Part shown: positions 1 through 10,108 of the stretch, piece after piece | Position numbering within the stretch: the stretch's first letter is position 1 | How the letters are laid out: the number at the start of each line of letters is the position of its first letter | Source of the DNA: Clavulina sp. PMI_390 | Taxonomy: Eukaryota; Basidiomycota; Agaricomycetes; Cantharellales; Hydnaceae | Reading direction: 5' to 3' | NCBI GenBank assembly: GCA_015039315.1 | Contig: WIDE01000127.1 | Location: 48,599 to 89,587, forward strand | Length of the DNA stretch: 40,989 nucleotides | Notes under the pieces: generated by a model | The model's database searches: none | Told to the model about the DNA's origin: nothing | The model's input: only the letters and a program-made list of their open reading frames with translations | Program-made: the position numbers and the translations under genes

Positions 1-432
1 ACGTGAGTTAGAGCCTTCTCCCTTCATAATGTTGAGTTATCTCAAACCATATCATTGTCTCCAGAACTACAGCGACGGTACTGGCCAAGGCATCGTAAGT
101 GTCACCGCTTCTCTTGTATGACGTATCGCTAACCTCTAATCGCTGTCACATGCCATCCTGCTACTCCGATACGAAGACTGAGGATTGCAGCGTCTTCACG
201 GAACAAACCGCTGCCCAGGCTGAGACCTGCACCATTGCGCCCATCGTCAAGGAGACTATCACTGGTAAACTTGCAAAGCTCCCCGGGTAGGTCTTATTCC
301 ATAATGCATCGCCGGAGTCCCTTAACATATGGTCGATGTTCATGCGGCTCGGCTCGTCTCTATAGCTGCAACCCTATCCAGAATGGACCAGCCAACGCCA
401 CACTCTACAGTGACTCCAACTGCCCTGCGTAA
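1..432 (+). CDS. DUF1996 secreted protein, copy A (3' end only)
   Basis: Only the last exons of a DUF1996-type gene lie inside the window. Bases 1-2 are the end of the three-base AAC exon seen in the two complete copies, followed at once by a GTGAGT donor. The coding pieces are 65-94, 177-286 and 366-432 (TAA stop), with introns 3-64, 95-176 and 287-365. Exon lengths (30, 110 and 67) equal those of copies B and C. The encoded tail includes an EDCSVFTEQTAAQAE segment, a KETITGKLAKLPGCNP segment and a C-terminal DSNCPA, matching the cysteine-rich C-terminal region of the family. Function is unknown. Copies B and C suggest a secreted product, but the signal peptide of this copy is outside the window. 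No break is seen. Confidence 0.88.
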
Positions 433-2130
433 GAACGGGAGTGCGAACATGGTACGACCCCGCAGTGGTCTATCCAGCCCCGTTTTTGTTGTCTCGAGTG
501 GTGGTTTGTGTTGTAGAGGTGCCTCTCACTTTGATTATTTCGTCTAAAGATGCTGCAAAGATTCAATATAGAATCATTCTGTTTTGTACGACTGCTTATT
601 TTTCGGTGTATTCCCTTACGGTGTATTGAATATATACACTCGTCGTTTGAAACCTACCGCTGCAAACTGTACCACAACCGCGACCATTTCACCTATAGCC
701 ACCGGGTTTATCGTTCCTAAAACTTCTTGTGATAAAGTCCCGTCAGATTCCTACTGTATAAAGAAGTGACTGAATATCATTTGTCAGAACCATCTTATCG
801 CAGGAATCGTTTATTCACCATTTTGTTAGCCAATACCCTCGCAGTACGCCTTCCAACTTCAATCTTTCCTGGATAGAGCTTTATGAAGCAGTTTATGGCA
901 GGCCATATCGAATATTCATCAGGTGACAATGATGATAGTATTGGCGATCTCTCGGGGAAATACTTGGTTCTCCCGTGTCCGCTACCCACGCGGCTACATG
1001 TCGTCGGAAACCTTCCATACGATCAAGTTGTGGGCACTCATTAGTCTAAACTTACCACTCCAACAAGTAATAATAGACGGAATATCTATTCCTGTGCTTG
1101 GTTCCTTCCAATCTATTCTAAATCGCTTGGGGAGGGGGGGGTAGGTCATTGAGCCAATGAGTTCATATCATAGCCTGAGATCAGTGAAAGAGGAGGAGGA
1201 AGGCGGTATTTCTATAACGCACTATAAGCAGCCAGTTAGGCGTTGACTGTGGTGTAACTAGAGATTTCCGGTTGCTGTCCCCACCCTCTGCTGCCAAGAC
1301 CAACCTGTGTTTGGCCTTGTTGTACCCCCGAGCTTCCACCGTCGCGTCACCAGCTGACGATGCATTAATGATCAAAGCAATGATTTTCTTCTTGGGCTTG
1401 GCACACACGCTTCTTTTACGTCCCCACACTCGATTCATCGTTCCGGATAACCCGGCCTTAACGCTCGCGAAGTCAGACCTGCGACCACGACTCTAGCACC
1501 GATGCATCAACCTGCCCTCGCATTGGTCAATCCTGATCTACGGTTACCTTTCGGTACGGCTGTGGCCAAATACCTGTCCTATAAAGCATGGCGATTCAAG
1601 TTTCAAATGGGATAATAGACTCCTCTGCTGGCAACTACTCGTGATCCTTCATTTAGCACAATTTATACCTGAGCTACACTTTTGGCGATTTCATGAGGCT
1701 TGATTACTTGGAAAAAGGTTTTGCTCGACTGCTGCCTTGGCATTGCCTTCGATCTCCATCGTCGAGATACCTCGAGGTTGGCCCCAGTAGGTTTTAGGAA
1801 TCAAAGGCAATTCCAGGAATACCACATGGTTTTTCACCACCCTCCCCCACTATGGCTAGCTCGGCCTACAACTAAAATTTTCCAACTAAAGCTGGTTTGT
1901 TAGACTCAACTCTTCGATAATCCCCCAGTCTTGCGCTCATCATCTCTTGTCCAAGGGCACAGTCGCAAATGCACATTCCTTCGGTGGAGGGACCGAGAAT
2001 GTCTTGGCAGGGCAATTGAAAAACTCTTGGCAAGTTCGAAGCCGCTCCCCGCATTCCCCAGGTCGTAAATTACTTCACTTCTTTGTTCCACTTAACTACT
2101 GCAATACTCACAATTTTTGATCGTAAAAGG
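433..2130. other. Intergenic region between DUF1996 copies A and B
   Basis: No gene is supported here; open frames are short and show no family resemblance. The stretch 1374-1426 (start motif AAAGCAATGATTTTC) has a recognisable counterpart at 5044-5099. The two lie about 820 and 850 bp upstream of the B and C start codons, so the tandem duplication included upstream DNA. A G-rich run of eight bases sits near 1134-1141. The rest appears to be unremarkable spacer and promoter. Confidence 0.6.
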
Positions 2131-2138
2131 TATAAAGG
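2131..2138 (+). promoter_or_regulatory. TATA box of DUF1996 copy B
   Basis: TATAAAGG lies 63 bp upstream of the copy B start codon. Copy C has TATAAAAA 62 bp upstream of its start. The matching distance in two paralogues supports a core promoter element and a short 5' leader. Whether it is used is inferred. Confidence 0.6.
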
Positions 2139-2193
2139 CTGCGATGAGAGGACGAGGGAAGCTGCAACAGACCCAAGTACATCTCTTGTTAAG

Positions 2194-4174
2194 ATGTTCT
2201 CCAAGACCAACCTCGCCATCGCTGCTATTGCTGTTTCTGCCCAAGGTGCTTACGCCTGGTGGCGAGTGTCATGCCCATCGCCCCTTGTTTCTGGTAAGCT
2301 GCGCACCCTCCGTCCTGTACTCAAATATGACTGACGGCCGGGCTTCTCAGAGCGCGTGGACCCTATCATCAGTCCTGGAGTGTCCCCCTCTCAACATGTT
2401 CATGTAAGGGTCACGAATTATTTTTCTTTGATCTTTTGTGAATCTCCCTTTTTTATAGACCATTCATGGCGGGAGCAGTGGGTATCATGTTTTCTTACTT
2501 CCAACTTCGGAAGGGCTGAGATTTGGTTCTAGACTTTGCCCCAAATAGCACATATGATAGCCTGGTAGCCTCCAAGTGCACTTCGTGCCTCGTCAATCAG
2601 GTATGCGATTTGTTCTGCGAAGCGTTGAGTTCTTACTAAATAGTGATACAGGATCATTCCAACTACTGTATGTCGGCCTAATGCTTATTTCCACAAAACG
2701 CTATTATAAAACGTTCACATCATTATAGGGTTCCCCAAGCTCTACTTCCATGACCCCAGCAGTGGAACTTTCACGGAAGTGCCCAATGGTGGTCTCCTAA
2801 TCTACTACCAGGACCGCGGTGATCTGGCTAAGATTAACGGAGGCCCTGGTCTCAAGGTGGGTAATTCTCATAGAGAAGACCAAGCTTCGCTGACATCTCA
2901 TGAACACCACCCTTCAATACCTCCGCTCCTAGGCGTTCCCTCCCGGATTCAAAATGCTCTCTGGTAATCCCGCCCGTCGCTCCATGAATGCTCCCACGAC
3001 AGACAACACTCAATGGGGCCTGGGTCAGCGTGCTCAGTTCTTCTCGTGCTTGCGCTACACGGGCGGCCAAACCGGCTACGGTATGCGATAACTAGCCCGC
3101 TTTATCTGAGCTTTGATCATGATATTTGTATCTTTCAAACCTATAGACACCTTTGGGTTCCCGAACACCAACTGCGAGTCTGGCCTGAACAGCCGTATCC
3201 ATATGCCCGCCTGCTGGGACGGAGTGGTACGTATCTCAAGCCAATGCCCGTCGCCTTTCCGTTAACCTCTCAGTTTATTTTAGAATCTCGACTCAGCCGA
3301 TCACGTTTCTCGTCAGCACAAATCCGTTCCGGCACTCACATAGAGTTCTGACCCTAATCGATGAATAGATACCGCCTTCCTCTCTGAGATCGACAATGGA
3401 TCGTGCCCGCCCACTCACCCGGTCGGCTTGATGAAGCTATTCTACGAGGTTACGTGGGACATCAACAGCTTCGTCACCTCCGGTCGCTGGAACCCTGCTA
3501 CCGCTACTTTCCCCTTCGTTCTCGCTACTGGGTTGGTCATCACTTTTGCACTTAAGACCCTGTCATTTGCTCCGGCTAAAATTTTTTGGATAGCGACCCC
3601 ACTGGTTACAGCTGGCACGGTGATTTCCAGATGGGCTGGAGCAACTTCCAGCAAGCTATTGACACCTGCGTGAGGCTTCTTTATTCCACTTTCTCTGTTG
3701 GTAATATGCGCTGAATTTGCTTTTCTTTCCATTACAGAACGTGAGCTGATCCAAAGCTTATGAATATATATGTGCTATTTGACTGACTCTATACATCATT
3801 GCAGAACCCGAACGACGGGACGGGCCAAGGTATCGTAAGTATCATTCCGCTCATACATCCGAATCGTTGTCGCTCATTAATCTATTCCGACCGTGATATG
3901 TTTTTGCGTAGACCGAAGACTGCAGCGTCTTCACTGAGCAGACTGCTACTCAGGCCGAGGCTTGCACGATCGCCCCAATTGTGAAGGAGACCATCACTGG
4001 CAACCTTGCCAAGCTTCCCGGGTATGTTCCTTGTTCTCCCACACACGATTTTTCGCTTGGCTGGCAACTAACCACAATATTACCGCTCCTGCTTCGTTTC
4101 GGTGTAGCTGCAATCCCATTCAGAACGGCCCGGCTAACGCAACGATCTACACTGATGCCAACTGCCCTAAGTAA
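2194..4174 (+). CDS. DUF1996 secreted protein, copy B
   Basis: Complete gene with 15 exons: 2194-2293, 2351-2403, 2459-2477, 2533-2600, 2652-2667, 2729-2856, 2933-3080, 3147-3226, 3284-3311, 3369-3531, 3594-3669, 3738-3740, 3805-3834, 3912-4021, 4108-4174. The sum is 1089 nt, or 362 residues. Residues 1-21 form a signal peptide ending AYA before WWRVSC. The DUF1996 domain (roughly residues 30-290) shows ERVDPIISPG, SQHVHTIHGGSNFAP, a CTSC pair, GLLIYYQDRGD, FPPGFKMLSG, NSRIHMPACWDG and SWHGDFQMGW. A Cys-rich tail with LPGCNP follows. DUF1996 proteins are secreted fungal proteins of unknown activity, so no function is assigned. The start is the first ATG after the TATA box and is shared with copy C. 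All splice sites are GT-AG and no disruption is visible. Exon lengths equal copy C throughout. Confidence 0.93.
3738..3740 (+). other. Candidate three-base exon (AAC) of DUF1996 copy B
   Basis: The codon AAC is bounded by a strong acceptor (CCATTACAG) and a strong donor (GTGAGC). The flanking introns are 3670-3737 and 3741-3804. The same arrangement occurs at 7464-7466 in copy C, and its end is seen at bases 1-2 in copy A. Inclusion adds one Asn (TCNNPND) and skipping leaves TCNPND, both in frame. Transcript evidence is needed to decide whether it is truly used. Confidence 0.6.
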
Positions 4175-5832
4175 GCAGTGGTACAGCAACACGATGCGGC
4201 CCGACAGTGGAACAACTATTTTGCCAGTTATTGATGGTGCTTGTTGCAATTTCTCCGCGCACTTTTCTTTTCATTTTAGCTTTTGGTCACCTGGTGATTT
4301 CAGAAATTCCCCACAGAACGCTGACATCCCTCTTCCGTACAACTTGGTTTCTTCTTTTTGGTTCTGGGTTCTCGTCGACATTGAAATGGAATGCAAACTT
4401 CATTTGCGCTATAATACTCACATGCGTCTGCAATGCTGCCCCTCAAGCATGAGTGAATGAGTAACTGCCTAAAGACATCGTCACATCCCCAGGGCTGTCA
4501 CTGACATCATGGGCGCAGGGTCTCAAGGTCACCACTGCTGAAAGTATCTTGTATACTACGGAAGCCACGTCATATTAACTGGAAAGCTCGTGAAATGGGA
4601 ACGGGCATGCCGTCGGTAATGATCTTTAGAAACTTAAAGGAATGCACGTTGTTCACAGTTGAAGTAAATATCCCATGAGGCTTGAACTCCTTGCTAGCAA
4701 ATGATTTAATAGTCACGAAAGCCGAGAGCAATGAGCTCCGCGTGGCGTGATTGGATGACTCAGATTTACTCGATGTATTCAATTGTATGTATTGCTTGCT
4801 TCGAGAATTCTACAATAAAGTAGCCAGAGCTACAAAGCGGTGGACGCTTTTCCCCTCGTTCTTGGCCAACAGATTTTTGACCTCATCCTATCCAGCATTC
4901 CGCCCTAGTTCCAAGTCATTCCTCAGTGATCCTCATTTTTTGGTCGGCATCAAGGCTGCGGGCGTGTGGGTACTGTTTGATTTTGTTGATGGACCAAACA
5001 AACCATCAATAACGATCACTCCACCCTGCAACTGTGATGGATGAAAGGCAATGATTTTCCTTCACGCTTGGCCCACCCAGCCCCTCATTTACGTCTCCTC
5101 CCGCCACCCTATATTTATATTAGATCCTCCCGTGTAACCGGATGCCGGGATGTCCACACATCAGCGAGGTCCAGCTCAGGCGAGAATCCGTAAACCCTCG
5201 GTTGAAGATTGTTAAGCGTTTATAAAATAATGAGCCAGAAACTACCTGACCAGCTGCCAGTCCTATAAACCCGCATTCGCTACAGAAAATAAGCAGCAAA
5301 GCCACTGTGCGGCATTGTAGAACTCATTTCGCATCGATTGTCAATTTGTCGCCCGAAACGAGTGATGATTCCCATACAGCTCATCTATAAACCCACCGGA
5401 GGAACCTTACTTGACGCGTGGAGGCAACCTCGAGGGTGTAACTTCATTTGAATGTTTACACGCCATCTGACCTTCTTGAACCGCATTGGATAGGCGGAAG
5501 CATACAAGGCCATAGTAGTGCCTGAATGCGGCCGCCATCTAATCTTCTTCTAGGAGTATCATCGTCACTTCCCCACACGAAGGCTGCCCTTCCAAACTGA
5601 ACAGCGACAATGATCTTCCCTTGGCATTAGGTCTAATCTGCAACGATATTCACACACAGATATTACCGTCGGTATCCATACCGAAATATTTCTCAGCTCA
5701 GCAGCCCACGATCCCTTGGCATGGTCTAATTTTATCACTGCTCTTGAGAACTGGTGTAGTTGGCTGCACATTCACTGTTTATTTTCTCGGTCATGGATCC
5801 AAATTTATCACGGCTGCTGGCAGATGACAGTG
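4175..5832. other. Intergenic region between DUF1996 copies B and C
   Basis: No supported gene. The long open frame running through 3981-4460 is exon 14 plus intron 14 of copy B and the 3' flank, not a separate gene. Block 5044-5099 matches 1374-1426 upstream of copy B. Nothing else stands out. Confidence 0.55.
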
Positions 5833-5840
5833 TATAAAAA
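5833..5840 (+). promoter_or_regulatory. TATA box of DUF1996 copy C
   Basis: TATAAAAA lies 62 bp upstream of the copy C ATG, at the same place as the TATAAAGG of copy B. Confidence 0.6.
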
Positions 5841-5894
5841 CCTCGCAGATAGTCCGAGCCAACCAATCCTCAGCGTACCTCAACCCTCAAAAGA

Positions 5895-7934
5895 ATGTTC
5901 TCCAGGACTAGTCTCGCTGTTGTTGCTGCTGCTGTTTCCGCCCAGGGTGCATACGCCTGGTGGAGGGTGTCATGCGGGTCTCCTCTTGTATCCGGTTAGT
6001 CCAAAATGTGCTCATTTGTTCCTCAATTCGCTCTAATCGCTCGACCTCTAGAGCGTGTCGATCCCATCATTAGCCCTGGCGTGGCGCCATCCCAGCACGT
6101 TCACGTAAGAACCCACCCACGGGTACTATTTACCGTACTAATTGATTTCTACGGTCCTGTAGACTGTCCACGGGGCTAGCAGTACGCATTTTCTCAAAAG
6201 TTACTGGATCGAAAGCACTCATTTTGGCACCAGACTTTGCCCCGAACAGCACCTATGACAGCCTTGTGGCGTCGAGCTGCACTTCTTGCGAGGTTAACCA
6301 AGTACGTCGATCGCGCCCTAAGCTCAGTTACATCCCAAACCGCCCTGACGTGCTCCTTAGGACCACTCAAACTATTGTGCGTCGAGCACTTCCCTCCCAA
6401 GAATTTACTAACGAATTTCCATTATTCTAGGGTTCCCGAAGCTCTATTTCCAGAACCCCGCGAACGGAAGCTTCATCGAGGTACCGAATGGAGGTCTCCT
6501 GATCTACTACCAGGACCGTGGGGATCTTGCCCCCGTCAACGGCGGCCCTGGCCTCACGGTGAGAATCGAAATCGTCGATTATTCATCATGAGAGGCTCAT
6601 CTTTACACCTCCTCGGACTTGACACTAGGCCTTCCCTCCCGGGTTCAAGATGCTCTCTGGCAACCCCGCCCGTCGCTCTATGGACGCTCCCACAACAGAC
6701 CAAACTCAGTGGGGCTTGGGCGAACGCGCCCAATTTTTCTCTTGCTTGCGCTACACCGGCAACGAGACTGGTTATGGTCAGCATCATACGTCCCCTTTCC
6801 TCGTCAAAATTTGACGTCACGCTTCATCTATAGATGTGTTCGGCTTCCCAAACACTAATTGTGAGGCTGGGCTTAACAGCCGCATCCACATGCCCGCCTG
6901 CTGGGATGGTGTGGTACGCTCTATTCTTGATGAATTCTGAACATGTTTTTCGCTTAATATCCAATATCCTCACCTAGAACCTCGATTCTCCCGACCACAC
7001 CTCGCGTAAGTGCGATATACACTCCTCACATTACTAGATATTTCATATAAACCTCCACACTAGATGTTGCCTTCCTTTCTGAGTTGGATAATGGCTCATG
7101 TCCTTCTACCCATCCTGTCGGGTTCATGAAACTCCTTTACGAGGTCACCTGGGATATCAACAGCTTCGTCACTTCTGGCCTTTGGGATCCTTCGAAGGTC
7201 ACCTTCCCCTTCGTCCTTGCTACAGGGTCAGTCATCATCAGCTTAGTCGGACGTAATCGTTATCTCACTCAATATCAACCCGACTGAATCGAATAGCGAC
7301 CCTACTGGTTTCAGCTGGCACGGCGACTTCCAGTTCGGCTGGAGTGACTTCCAGGAAGCCATTGACACCTGCGTAAGTTCTTTTTTTTAAAAATTCGAAG
7401 CCCTGAATTCAGATGTTTTGGCCCTTTATTGACCTCTACATCTTCCTATTACTCTTCATCTAGAACGTGAGCATAACTCTCGTCCAACCGTCATAAAAAT
7501 TGACTAAGCGTTCTAATGCGCCATATCGTTCACAGAACTACAGCGACGGTACCGGTGATGGAATTGTCAGTGTTATTTCCTTCATTTTTCAGGAGTACTT
7601 GTCCGCAAATAGCTGACCATGACACCCTATGGTGTGCCCTTCGACGGCTACATGTGCATCTAGACCGAAGACTGCAGCGTGTTCACCGAGCAGACTGCTG
7701 CTCAAGCTGCCGAGTGCACCATTGCCCCGATTGTTAAGGAGACTATTACCGGCTGGCTAACCAAGCTCCCAGGGTACGAGTCTCCCTCACACCTGATCAC
7801 TTATTTACTCAAAAGCACTATACTTCCTTTCGCTCTAACGCTCCTTTCTTCTCCCCTCATTTTACAGGTGCAACCCCATCCAGTACGGCCCTGGTAACGC
7901 CACTCTCTACACCGACTCCAACTGCCCTGCTTGA
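5895..7934 (+). CDS. DUF1996 secreted protein, copy C
   Basis: Complete paralogue of copy B with the same 15 exon lengths: 5895-5994, 6052-6104, 6163-6181, 6234-6301, 6361-6376, 6431-6558, 6629-6776, 6834-6913, 6978-7005, 7064-7226, 7297-7372, 7464-7466, 7536-7565, 7664-7773, 7868-7934. The product is 362 residues. The signal peptide begins MFSRTSLAVVAAAVSAQGAYA. The domain shows the same landmarks: ERVDPIISPGVAPSQHVH, NFAPNSTYDSLVASSCTSC, GLLIYYQDRGD, NSRIHMPACWDG and SWHGDFQFGW. The C-terminal region carries EDCSVFTEQTAAQAAEC and LPGCNPIQ. Function is unknown and secretion is inferred from the signal peptide. Introns differ freely in sequence from copy B while exons stay alike, indicating selection on the protein. 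The gene stops at TGA and the transcription-factor remnant follows about 340 bp downstream. Confidence 0.93.
7464..7466 (+). other. Candidate three-base exon (AAC) of DUF1996 copy C
   Basis: AAC sits between acceptor TTCATCTAG and donor GTGAGC, with introns 7373-7463 and 7467-7535. It is the positional match of 3738-3740 in copy B. Confidence 0.6.
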
Positions 7935-8274
7935 AGTAAGCAGCGTAGTGGACGGCGAGATTCATGCTTGGCACAATGACCTCGCTGGGTTCCCTTCGAA
8001 ATCTTGTTTCTACAACTTTGGGCCCTCTTCATAACTCCAGCAATTTCCCCAACAACAAAAAAAGTGTTTGTAGGTTGTTTACGTCAATTTTTCCGGCTTC
8101 TCTCGTGTATGCTTTCTGTGTCAGCGTGGATACGCCAATTTTACAGCTCTGTACCATGGATTGGGCGATTATATCTTTCTTCTGCGAACCCACCTTTTAG
8201 AGCGTTCATTTTAGTGGCCTTTCAGTTGCTCACTACACGGAAGAACTGAGCTACAAATGACCTTAACAGCCTAG

Positions 8275-9576
8275 GTCTTTTTCAAACCAATCTTTCTTGA
8301 GCGTACCCGTCGCTTCATGCAGCAATCTTTAGCTGATGCCGATCGCATCCCCCATTTTCTGTGGGCTAGTTCTATACTGGGGATCTTCTATGCTAAGGAA
8401 AGACGAATGGTAGAGGCTGCGGCGACCGTTAGGGCTCTTTCTGGCTTTGCATCAGCATACATTCTACCCTTTGTTGGTGATGTTGCGAGTGGAAGTGGTA
8501 ATGCGTTTCCTGGGGACATCCTTCTGCCTGCCGCCAGAGATGACGTCGAGGAGGAAGATCGTATCAGGTTTGCATACTCCATGTACTTTGGACAACGGCT
8601 GTTTAGCCAACTGTCTGGACTCCCTCTCACATATCCTTACACTGATTGGGGCGCAGCCATGTTACGAGAGGCTTTTTCTTTGTTCAGAGGTGATAAAGTG
8701 CGTTGTTATTGGTGGTGGAATGGCATTTGCTCATCAGGACTTGCTCCAGGCATCAATAACTGCAACAGAACCCTGGAAGCTGGAGGTGTATATTAGAGCA
8801 TTGACAGCAGATACTGCCGGTCGGACAAGGAAATTCGCTCACTCCGTAATGGGTACAAAGTCGCCTCCGTCCTCTGTCGTCTCATGAGCTTATACATCCC
8901 CCCTTCCTGATATAGAAACCAGAGGCTTCAGTCGGAAGGAAGAATTCAATTTTATCGAGGCCCAAATCCGCGAACAACATGAGTTCTTCTACCCTCTATA
9001 TGAGCCACGTGGCCGGCAAGCGATAAAAGCCTTCGACCCCTTCCGCCCCAACATTATTTCCGCACACTTCACACCCTACGGTAGTGGGGTTATCCTGCAT
9101 AGTTTATGGGCGACTCGACATCCAGAGTCCAGAGTGAAGATGTTTGGGTGTTTGCAAGGGTTCCTGGGTATTTGCGCGCACGTCCCAAAGCACCTTCGCC
9201 CTAACGCAGGCCTAGAGGTTGTGAGTGTACTGCCGATTGGGCTCCGAGCTTGCTGTGTTGGCTTACGCGTATCTCGTAGATTCACGTAATGAACAGCATC
9301 CGTCTAATTGCTCGCGAACTCTAGCGGTCAGAAATGAGAGATAGTGCAAAGATATGTGTCAGTTACTGTCTCTCTATCGAGTCCCTTCTCGATTTCTTTG
9401 ATGACATGACGGTGCTTCTCCCAGCATGGGGTAAGTATTCTACCCGCTTTTCGTGGATCTTTCTCCTATGAAATAACAAATGCTTCTCGTCTCCCTCGTC
9501 GGCGTTGTGTTTAGCGGATATATCTTTGTCCTTGAAAGATCCACTTACTGCTGCAGCAACCTCGCTATCGAGTTGA
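8275..9576 (+). pseudogene. Fungal transcription-factor remnant (Zn2Cys6-type, C-terminal half)
   Basis: Five exon-like pieces keep one frame across plausible introns: 8275-8697, 8738-8852, 8916-9220, 9280-9430, 9515-9576 (TGA). The product resembles the middle and C-terminal region of basidiomycete Zn2Cys6 regulators. The first piece reads FLERTRRFMQQSLADADRIPHFLWASSILGIFYAKERRM and continues to a IRFAYSMYFGQRLFSQLSG stretch. Later pieces include SGVILHSLWA, HVMNSIRLIAREL, IESLLDFFDDMTVLLPAW and ISLSLKDPLTAAATSLSS. There is no cysteine-cluster DNA-binding domain in the 340 bp between the DUF1996 stop and 8275, so the 5' half is missing. An in-frame TAG at 9322-9324 interrupts exon 4, probably a CAG to TAG change. 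An alternative acceptor ending at 9324 could splice around it at the cost of 14 residues. The family call rests on recalled sequence style, not a search. Confidence 0.68.
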
Positions 9577-10108
9577 CGAGAGTTTTATATGTTCAGAACT
9601 GAATAGAACCCGTATATATGCTTCCCTGAGCAAAAGTGGACTCTTTTGTTACTTTTCTCATCCCTGTGCTCTACGTACTTGTCACACCATAATGGACATT
9701 GAGATCTCAGCAGGGACTGTCCAAACATTCGGAGGAGTTATTTCACACCTTGCTGCCACTGGATATAGAGCTTACAGTAACAAAGAATACTCAGAGTCTG
9801 GTAGAGTCTCAGACGGGCGAGTGGTCACGCGTGCCTGGCTATAGGGCAAGTAAACAATGGCATCGAGTAGTTAGCTGGGTAAACAAAAGCTTGGTAGATC
9901 CCTCCACTGAAGAAGACCTCAAAACTTGAACGGAGGAAACGATCGCGAAAGCAAATGAGTATTAGCATCATTCGGATGTTACATGAAGAAAAACTAAGAC
10001 AATTAACAAGGGAAAGCCGCGATGGAGTGCATAAATCCATCGTAAATCATACACCATTCTGGTGAGGTCTAAACCCTTTAACCACGGATACACCGAGAAA
10101 CGTTCTCC
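9577..10108. other. Spacer between TF remnant and MetX-type gene
   Basis: Two genes end here tail to tail. A 76-codon frame at 9699-9929 has no recognisable features and starts without a clear context, so it is not called. Nothing else is seen. Confidence 0.5.

Noticed and set aside
3981..4460. 159-codon plus-strand frame
   Set aside because: It runs through exon 14 and intron 14 of DUF1996 copy B in a shifted frame and into the 3' flank. The spliced gene explains the coding part.
6237..6833. 198-codon plus-strand frame
   Set aside because: It crosses several introns and reads the exons of DUF1996 copy C out of frame.
9699..9929. Small 76-codon plus-strand gene
   Set aside because: No start context, introns, domain or paralogue to support it.
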